Assembly (NCBI GenBank): GCA_003640335.1 | Contig: RBKG01000060.1 | Coordinates: 1-12,628 of the forward strand | Length of the DNA: 12,628 bases | Reading direction: 5' to 3' | Source: Porphyromonas sp. | Lineage (GTDB): Bacteria; Bacteroidota; Bacteroidia; Bacteroidales; Porphyromonadaceae | Shown: positions 8,538 through 12,628 of the stretch, in pieces | Layout: each line of letters starts with the position of its first letter | Numbering within the stretch: the first letter of the stretch is position 1 | Notes under the pieces: model-generated | Seen by the model: the letters and a program-made list of their open reading frames with translations, nothing else | Databases searched by the model: none | What the model was told of the DNA's origin: nothing | Made by a program: the position numbers and the translations under genes

Positions 8538-8567
8538 AAGGCTGTTGCAGTTCTCTGCAACAGCCTT
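8538..8567. terminator. Bidirectional intrinsic terminator between convergent genes
   Basis: A perfect 13-bp inverted repeat: left arm 8538-8550 (AAGGCTGTTGCAG), loop TTCT 8551-8554, right arm 8555-8567. Six A residues at 8534-8539 become a T run on the minus strand, giving a good terminator for the dehydrogenase gene that ends at 8596. On the plus strand the stem is followed by ATTGTTTGTG, a weaker U-rich tail, serving the glycosyltransferase gene that ends at 8502. It is the only strong hairpin in this 93-base gap. Confidence 0.85.
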
Positions 8568-8595
8568 ATTGTTTGTGTAAATGTTTGACGGAGCA

Positions 8596-9789
8596 TTAGA
8601 GCTCGAGGTTACCTCCGAACTGCTCTTCCCATGGAAGACCTTGCTTCATAAGTTCTGCCATGAATGGATCTGGGTCAAACTCTTCTACATTGTAAACTCC
8701 AGCCTTCTTCCATAGACCCTTCATGAACATGATAGCTCCGATTGTAGCAGGTACACCAGTTGTATAACTTACGCCCTGAGCTCCTGTTTCTTGGTATGCT
8801 GCTTGGTGGCTACAGTTGTTCCATACATAGTAAGTCTGCTCCTTGCCATCCTTAAGACCACGTATACGGCAACCGATAGATGTTTCGCCTGTATAGTTTT
8901 CTCCAAGTTCGCCTGGGTTAGGTAGGATTGCCTTAAGGAATTGGATTGGAACAATCTCTACACCATTATACATAATAGGGTCGATACGTGTAATACCGAT
9001 GTTTTGCATTACTCGTAGGTGTGTTAAGTATTCCTGCCCGAAAGTCATCCAGAAGCGTGCACGCTTGATTGTAGGGAAGTTCTTAACAAGCGACTCGAGT
9101 TCTTCGTGGTAAAGGAGGTAGCTCTCACGTACCCCAATGCTTGGGTAGGTAAGAGGTAGGTGGATTTCCTGAGGCTCTGTTTCTACCCACTGACCATTTT
9201 CCCAGTACTTACCCTTTTGAGTAATCTCGCGGATGTTGATTTCAGGGTTGAAGTTAGTCGCAAATGCTTTGTGGTGGTCACCACCATTACAGTCTACGAT
9301 ATCGAGGTAATGGATTTCATCGAAGTGGTGCTTAGCTGCATGAGCAGTAAATACGCCTGTTACTCCTGGGTCAAAGCCACAACCAAGAATTGCCGTAAGA
9401 CCTGCTTCACGGAACTTCTCTTGATAAGCCCACTGCCAGCTGTACTCAAACTTAGCTTCATCTAGTGGTTCGTAGTTAGCTGTATCAAGGTAATGAACAC
9501 CTGCTTCTAGACAAGCATCCATGATATGAAGGTCTTGGTAAGGGAGAGCAACGTTGATACACAAATCAGGCTTAAACTCACGCATGAGTGCTACTAGTTC
9601 CGCTACATTGTCCGCATCGACAGCAGCTGTCTGTATCTTGACGTTGGTAATCTCGCTAGCAATCTTATCACATTTGCTCTTAGTACGGCTAGCCAGCATT
9701 ATATCTGTGAAGATGTCGCTATTCTGAGCGACCTTCTTGGCTACTACTGTGCCTACTCCACCGGCACCAATAATAAGCACTCTTCCCAT
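8596..9789 (-). CDS. Saccharopine dehydrogenase family protein, probable carboxy(nor)spermidine dehydrogenase
   Basis: A 397-residue cytosolic NAD(P)H-dependent reductase. The N-terminal Rossmann fold has GAGGVG at residues 8-13 and a SRT turn at 34-36. LDTANYEP (101-108) and GCGFDPG (136-142) are typical of the saccharopine dehydrogenase/carboxynorspermidine synthase group. Closely similar Bacteroidota proteins are usually assigned as carboxy(nor)spermidine dehydrogenase, which condenses aspartate semialdehyde with putrescine or diaminopropane; a separate decarboxylase then yields spermidine or norspermidine. B. thetaiotaomicron is known to make spermidine by this route. A lysine-pathway role is the alternative, but the length and motifs fit the polyamine enzyme better. 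The partner decarboxylase is not in the window. The gene lies 66 bases after the DUF4293 gene, perhaps co-transcribed with it, and ends at the shared terminator. The start is an ATG in an A-rich context (read on the minus strand). Confidence 0.82.
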   Translation of the reverse strand: MGRVLIIGAGGVGTVVAKKVAQNSDIFTDIMLASRTKSKCDKIASEITNVKIQTAAVDADNVAELVALMREFKPDLCINVALPYQDLHIMDACLEAGVHYLDTANYEPLDEAKFEYSWQWAYQEKFREAGLTAILGCGFDPGVTGVFTAHAAKHHFDEIHYLDIVDCNGGDHHKAFATNFNPEINIREITQKGKYWENGQWVETEPQEIHLPLTYPSIGVRESYLLYHEELESLVKNFPTIKRARFWMTFGQEYLTHLRVMQNIGITRIDPIMYNGVEIVPIQFLKAILPNPGELGENYTGETSIGCRIRGLKDGKEQTYYVWNNCSHQAAYQETGAQGVSYTTGVPATIGAIMFMKGLWKKAGVYNVEEFDPDPFMAELMKQGLPWEEQFGGNLEL

Positions 9790-9855
9790 TTTATGTATAT
9801 GAAAGGTTTATTAAGTTATAGTTTGTTGTTTAATTCAAATCATTGCTTGAGTACC

Positions 9856-10317
9856 CTAGCGTAGGCGGTTACTCATGCGGATAATTAGTTCGTCTTTAAT
9901 CACCCCTTGTGCGGCTAATGCCTGAAAGATAATTGAGATGAAAGGTAATGCTAACCATACTTTGATGCCCAAAGAGGCGCCTGCCGATTGGAAGTCAAAG
10001 CCAAGGTAAGCAATCATACCTACAAGCCCAAGAAGGACAAAGGCATTAAGTATGCTTAGCCTAATCTGAAAAGCTCTCATCTTGTAGATGAAGATGCTTG
10101 TTAGGCTAATAATTATGCTTATTGCCTCTATAATTAGGAGTGAGTACGAACTTTTGATGGTCGTATCGGATGCAATCTCCACCAAGCCATAGCTACGCAG
10201 TACAAAACTTGGTATGCTCTCTCCGTTAGGGGTGAAAAGCAGTAAGTCTTGAGTTGCGAATAATGCAATGCAGAGGATAGAGAGTATCCACCATACAGTC
10301 TGGATACGTTGCCACAT
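9856..10317 (-). CDS. DUF4293 family four-helix membrane protein
   Basis: A 153-residue inner-membrane protein of unknown function, found throughout Bacteroidota. Family membership rests on the N-terminal MWQRIQTVWW, the overall length, four hydrophobic segments (about residues 6-26, 58-80, 87-108 and 120-138) and the basic C-terminus ending RMSNRLR. A short periplasmic loop (about 27-55, including FTPNGESIPSF) separates the first two helices. No catalytic motif is visible. It lies 12 bases after the omega-subunit gene. The grouping with bamD and the Rpb6-like gene is common in Bacteroidota and probably reflects co-transcription; it does not by itself reveal a function. Confidence 0.82.
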   Translation of the reverse strand: MWQRIQTVWWILSILCIALFATQDLLLFTPNGESIPSFVLRSYGLVEIASDTTIKSSYSLLIIEAISIIISLTSIFIYKMRAFQIRLSILNAFVLLGLVGMIAYLGFDFQSAGASLGIKVWLALPFISIIFQALAAQGVIKDELIIRMSNRLR

Positions 10318-10329
10318 AGGTTCTAGTGA

Positions 10330-10653
10330 TTAACGCTTACGACCAGCGACATTGTGGTATAGAGCACCATCTTCGTATTCCTTAGCCGCAATAAGCGTTG
10401 GCTTAGGCATGCGCTCATACTTACGAGAGACTTCCATTTGTTCGCTCTCTTCCATCATTGGGTTATCATCACTTGTCAGTGTTTGGAACTCTTCGAGCTT
10501 GTTGTTTAGTTCGACTTTCAGTTCCTGCCCAATCTGATTAGCACGCTTAGCAATAACCATTACAGTTTCATAGACATTGCCAGTGTCAGCACTAAGGCTT
10601 ACCATGTCGCGGCTAATTGTGTTGTTGGGAATGTTCTTGCGCTTTAAATCCAT
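10330..10653 (-). CDS. rpoZ: Omega-like subunit of RNA polymerase (Rpb6 family)
   Basis: A 107-residue protein matching the Bacteroidota form of RNA polymerase omega (Rpb6 fold). It helps assemble and stabilise beta-prime. Recognisable features are the N-terminal DLKRKNIPNNTISRDM, the central VYETVMVIAKRANQIGQEL helix (about residues 28-46; the AKRANQI core is the omega/Rpb6 signature), and the C-terminal KYERMPKPTLIAAKEYEDG (about 78-96). The middle contains an acidic, probably flexible stretch (SDDNPMMEESEQ). There are no membrane segments. It lies 12 bases after bamD and 12 before the DUF4293 gene, so translation is likely coupled within one transcript. Assignment is by resemblance to Bacteroides homologues recalled from memory; rpoZ is the usual symbol although sequence similarity to the proteobacterial protein is low. 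Confidence 0.87.
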   Translation of the reverse strand: MDLKRKNIPNNTISRDMVSLSADTGNVYETVMVIAKRANQIGQELKVELNNKLEEFQTLTSDDNPMMEESEQMEVSRKYERMPKPTLIAAKEYEDGALYHNVAGRKR

Positions 10654-10665
10654 ATTGTGTATTTA

Positions 10666-11472
10666 TTATTCCTTAATAAGTATCTTGTTCATCTTCTCAT
10701 ATAGAGCTGTTGCTTCTTTGAGGTTGCGTCCCTCTGGGAAGATGTTGATATAATTGTAATAGTGGTCTATCGCTTCACGCACACGCTCTTGCTGTTTCTC
10801 TAGGACGCTGAGAGAAGCTTCTTCACTCTTGGCCTTGAGAATGAGGAACATCAACTCTTCTTTGTGCTTGCTGTAAGGATAATCCTTAATTGCATTTTGA
10901 GCTGTAATGATGCTACTCTCATAGTTGTTTCCTAGATAAAGACCAAGGTTGTAGTACAACTTTGCTGATAATAGTTCCTTCTCGGCCAGTTTATCTTGTA
11001 GGTCAAAGAGCATACGCTCAACATCCTTACGGTAAGCTCCTTGAGGGTAATACTCAAGATAGTTCTGTAAGTCTTGTATGGCGTTAATGGTCGCACTTTG
11101 GTCAAGACGAGGTTCGGGCGAAGCGAGATAGTTGCAGTAGCCAGCCTTGTAGCGAGCTTCTTCGATTTGTTCTCCCTTAGGGTAACTTGTGTAATAAGTT
11201 TTAAAGTATTGAGCCGCTTCGGTTTCTCTTTTGGCATGGAAGTAGCTATCTGCAAGTAGGAAAGTGCTTTGTGGACCTTCTGTTGTTCCCGATAGACTAG
11301 GAATGAGGTCCTCTAAGAGTGTGATAACTCGACCATAACGTTGCTCGTTATAGCTTTTCTTAGCAAAAGAATATCGTTCAGATATATCTTGAGACTTCTG
11401 AACTTGATAATACTCTCCACAAGAGCTGAGTGCAGCTGTTAAGCTGGCAAGTATGAATAGCTTTTTCAACAT
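10666..11472 (-). CDS. bamD: Outer-membrane assembly lipoprotein BamD
   Basis: A 268-residue periplasmic lipoprotein of the BAM complex, which folds beta-barrel proteins into the outer membrane. The ATG at 11472 is chosen over an upstream in-frame start at 11541 because it begins a lipoprotein signal directly: MLKK, a hydrophobic stretch, then the lipobox L-S-S-C with the lipidated cysteine at residue 18. The mature part is helical with TPR-like repeats (for example about residues 33-60 and 70-95: FLLADSYFHAKRETEAAQ and YFKTYYTSYPKGEQ), and YLEYYPQGAYRKD near 145-157 is typical of BamD. The length is usual for the family. It is the first gene of the minus-strand unit and has a candidate promoter 67-74 bases upstream. 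The extra 23 codons of the longer reading frame have no homology that I recognise. Confidence 0.92.
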   Translation of the reverse strand: MLKKLFILASLTAALSSCGEYYQVQKSQDISERYSFAKKSYNEQRYGRVITLLEDLIPSLSGTTEGPQSTFLLADSYFHAKRETEAAQYFKTYYTSYPKGEQIEEARYKAGYCNYLASPEPRLDQSATINAIQDLQNYLEYYPQGAYRKDVERMLFDLQDKLAEKELLSAKLYYNLGLYLGNNYESSIITAQNAIKDYPYSKHKEELMFLILKAKSEEASLSVLEKQQERVREAIDHYYNYINIFPEGRNLKEATALYEKMNKILIKE

Positions 11473-11538
11473 ATAGAGTAGTAAGCGTTTCGCCTGATGC
11501 ACCATACTCATTAGAGTGTGGTACTTACATAATAGGTA

Positions 11539-11546
11539 CAAAGATA
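11539..11546 (-). promoter_or_regulatory. Candidate -7 promoter box for the bamD operon
   Basis: On the minus strand this reads TATCTTTG, an exact fit to the Bacteroidota -7 consensus TAnnTTTG. It would start transcription near 11532 and leave a leader of about 60 bases before the bamD ATG. No convincing TTG/TTTG -33 element is seen at the right distance, so the call rests on the -7 box and on the position in front of the first gene of the unit. Confidence 0.45.
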
Positions 11547-11689
11547 GTATATTACTAACGAATGAGTGAAATGTTTATGATAAGACAGAGCAAATGAGTT
11601 TGTATTTTTAGATAATTATCCTTGCATATTTGACTCATTGAAATGCCTAAACGAACGAAGAGAAAATACTCTGTGCTTTACCTATTCTC
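11547..11689. other. A+T-rich non-coding spacer between bamD promoter and repeat array
   Basis: This stretch contains no plausible gene on either strand. It is A+T-rich. TTTG at 11599-11602 and CATATTTG at 11625-11632 (seven of eight matches to TAnnTTTG, 22 bases apart) could form a weak plus-strand promoter that would transcribe the downstream repeat array. The spacing is slightly long and the first base of the -7 box mismatches, so this is only a possibility. Together with the array and the nuclease leader it makes up the 446-base divergent gap. Confidence 0.35.
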
Positions 11690-11875
11690 AAAACCACGGC
11701 GAAGTCTGTACAAACTACGGCTGAAGTTTGAAGAGACTACACGTGTAGTTTGTACAGACTACAGCTGAAGTCTCCAGAAAGTACTACGTACTTACAAATT
11801 TAAGTGCGCGTACTTACAGAAGTGTTTACGCGTAAGTACATCGGTAAACACGTGTACTTACATCAGCAGTTACGC
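11690..11875. repeat. Tandem array of eight 22-base units with internal dyad symmetry
   Basis: Eight contiguous 22-base units start at 11700, 11722, 11744, 11766, 11788, 11810, 11832 and 11854. Units 1-3 share the pattern GAAGTyT..A.ArACTAC; unit 4 keeps TGAAGTCT and then diverges. Units 5, 6 and 8 begin GTACTTACA; unit 7 begins with the inverted form GTAAGTACA. A degenerate half-unit (AAACCACGGC) precedes the array at 11691-11700. CG- or GC-centred palindromes fall at unit junctions: CTACACGTGTAG 11737-11748, CAGCTG 11762-11767, TACGTA 11785-11790, TTACGCGTAA 11826-11835 and ACACGTGT 11848-11855. TGTACA or AAATTT centres fall mid-unit. There are no unique spacers, so it is not a CRISPR array. 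It resembles a minisatellite such as the tandem repeats inside P. gingivalis BrickBuilt MITEs, or an operator array. Confidence 0.8.
11703..11760. repeat. Perfect 16-bp inverted repeat inside the array
   Basis: AGTCTGTACAAACTAC at 11703-11718 is the exact reverse complement of 11745-11760, with 26 bases between. It could form a stable hairpin or cruciform. It arises because units 1 and 3 are each near-palindromic, so it is a consequence of the array structure and need not be a separate element. Confidence 0.85.
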
Positions 11876-11890
11876 ACAAACAATTATCAT

Positions 11891-11898
11891 TACCTTTG
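11891..11898 (+). promoter_or_regulatory. Candidate -7 promoter box for the nuclease gene
   Basis: TACCTTTG matches the Bacteroidota -7 consensus TAnnTTTG exactly. It lies 20 bases before the nuclease ATG at 11919, predicting a start near 11904 and a leader of about 15 bases. The expected -33 position (about 11867-11872) falls in the last 22-base repeat unit, where AGTTAC stands in place of a proper TTTG. A promoter dependent on an activator bound to the array would fit, but this is inference. Confidence 0.5.
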
Positions 11899-11918
11899 TA
11901 GCGTCTAAAACGGAACGA

Positions 11919-12628
11919 ATGAAAATAAAGAATATTATCATCTTAGGTTGTGTTGCTTTAGGGATATGGGGTTATCGTAATTATAAGAATGGTGGTGACC
12001 CAATAGGTACTGTAGAGGAACTAGTTCAGGGAGAAGTGTCGGGCTTTAAGAGTGGTTTCAAAGAAGGATTAAGTGCTGTTAGCAACGCTCAGAATGATGA
12101 TGCTTCATTGAGCACTGTTGATTATCCTGCAAGTGTTACTGATAGACTAGAATTGCCTAAGCTAAGTCGAGAGAAAGGTCAATACTTTGTTACCCATATG
12201 GTAGGGGAGTCGGTTAATTATTCTTTGGAGTATGATGCTGATAAACATCATTGCCGTTGGGTAGCCTTTACTTTTGATGAGGATAATAGCCGAGATGTCG
12301 TTGGGCGTATGGATACATGGATGTGGGACCCTAAGTTACCGCAATCGCTTTCGACAGAAGCTGATTTTAAGGGTTCGGGTTATAGCCGTGGTCACATGGT
12401 GGCTTCAGAAGATAGAGTAAGCAGTAAGGAAGCCAATAAGCAGACATTCTATTACTCTAATGTGAGCCCTCAGTTGCAAAGCCATAATGCCGGTATTTGG
12501 AAACACTTGGAGGAAAAAGTGCGTGCGTGGGGTCGTAACAACAATATGAGGAAAGTGCTCTATGTTGCTAAAGGTGGTACAATCGCAGAGGGACAGATTG
12601 AGCCTAAGCGATTGAGAGGTAAGATTGT
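11919..12628 (+). CDS. DNA/RNA non-specific endonuclease, exported or membrane-anchored (3' end missing)
   Basis: The first 236 codons of a beta-beta-alpha metal nuclease (Serratia nuclease/NUC1 family) are present; the frame is open to the window edge, so the gene is cut by the window and is not shown to be broken. The N-terminus (MKIKNIIILGCVALGIWGY) is a short hydrophobic anchor or uncleaved signal. C11 could suggest a lipoprotein, but the hydrophobic stretch before it is very short. The nuclease domain starts near residue 85. The catalytic segment is GYSRGHMVASEDR with H159 as general base; it has serine (S156) where Serratia has the D of DRGH. N190 in SHNAGIW is the expected metal ligand and E198 lies eight residues later, as in the family. 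It cuts DNA and RNA without sequence specificity, probably in the periplasm for nucleotide scavenging. Start: ATG after a -7 box. Confidence 0.88.
   Translation, partial: MKIKNIIILGCVALGIWGYRNYKNGGDPIGTVEELVQGEVSGFKSGFKEGLSAVSNAQNDDASLSTVDYPASVTDRLELPKLSREKGQYFVTHMVGESVNYSLEYDADKHHCRWVAFTFDEDNSRDVVGRMDTWMWDPKLPQSLSTEADFKGSGYSRGHMVASEDRVSSKEANKQTFYYSNVSPQLQSHNAGIWKHLEEKVRAWGRNNNMRKVLYVAKGGTIAEGQIEPKRLRGKI

Noticed and set aside
11473..11541. Longer start of bamD
   Set aside because: The lipoprotein signal starts at 11472; the added 23 codons would put it deep inside the protein, and they overlap the candidate promoter region.
11700..11875. CRISPR array
   Set aside because: The 22-base units are contiguous, with no unique spacers, and differ from each other; there are no cas genes in the window.

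Overview
The window most likely comes from a chromosome of the order Bacteroidales (phylum Bacteroidota), possibly Porphyromonas or a close relative. The evidence is a MeaB GTPase of the succinate/propionate route, a periplasmic GH92 mannosidase, a Bacteroidales-type PD40 protein, the Bacteroidota Rpb6-like omega subunit beside bamD and a DUF4293 membrane protein, the absence of clear Shine-Dalgarno sequences (starts are preceded by A-rich stretches), and promoter-like boxes fitting the Bacteroidota -7 consensus TAnnTTTG. The genus is a guess; the order is well supported.

Layout. Positions 46-8502 hold six co-oriented plus-strand genes with gaps of only 11-41 bases, probably one transcription unit: a secreted PD40 beta-propeller protein, a uridine-phosphorylase-type nucleoside phosphorylase (udp), the methylmalonyl-CoA mutase chaperone meaB, a secreted GH92 alpha-mannosidase, DNA topoisomerase III (topB) and a GT4 glycosyltransferase. 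A perfect 13-bp hairpin at 8538-8567 lies between this unit and a convergent minus-strand unit, and looks like a shared bidirectional terminator. The minus unit reads from right to left: bamD, the omega-like RNA polymerase subunit, DUF4293, and a saccharopine-dehydrogenase-like enzyme, probably carboxy(nor)spermidine dehydrogenase of polyamine synthesis. At the right edge a plus-strand gene for an exported or membrane-anchored DNA/RNA non-specific endonuclease runs off the window.

The genes are mostly housekeeping and do not form one pathway. The first operon mixes nucleoside salvage, cobalamin-enzyme maintenance, glycan breakdown, DNA topology and glycan assembly. The second combines outer-membrane assembly, transcription and polyamine synthesis.

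The most unusual part is the 446-base gap between the divergent bamD and nuclease genes. It contains eight head-to-tail 22-base units (11700-11875) in strict register. The units fall into two sequence families of four, and dyad-symmetric centres recur about every 11 bases, close to one helical turn. The array ends 15 bases before the predicted -7 box of the nuclease gene, so it covers that promoter's upstream region. It could be a minisatellite of the kind found in Bacteroidales MITEs, a multi-operator regulatory array, or the template of a structured RNA. The sequence alone does not decide between these.
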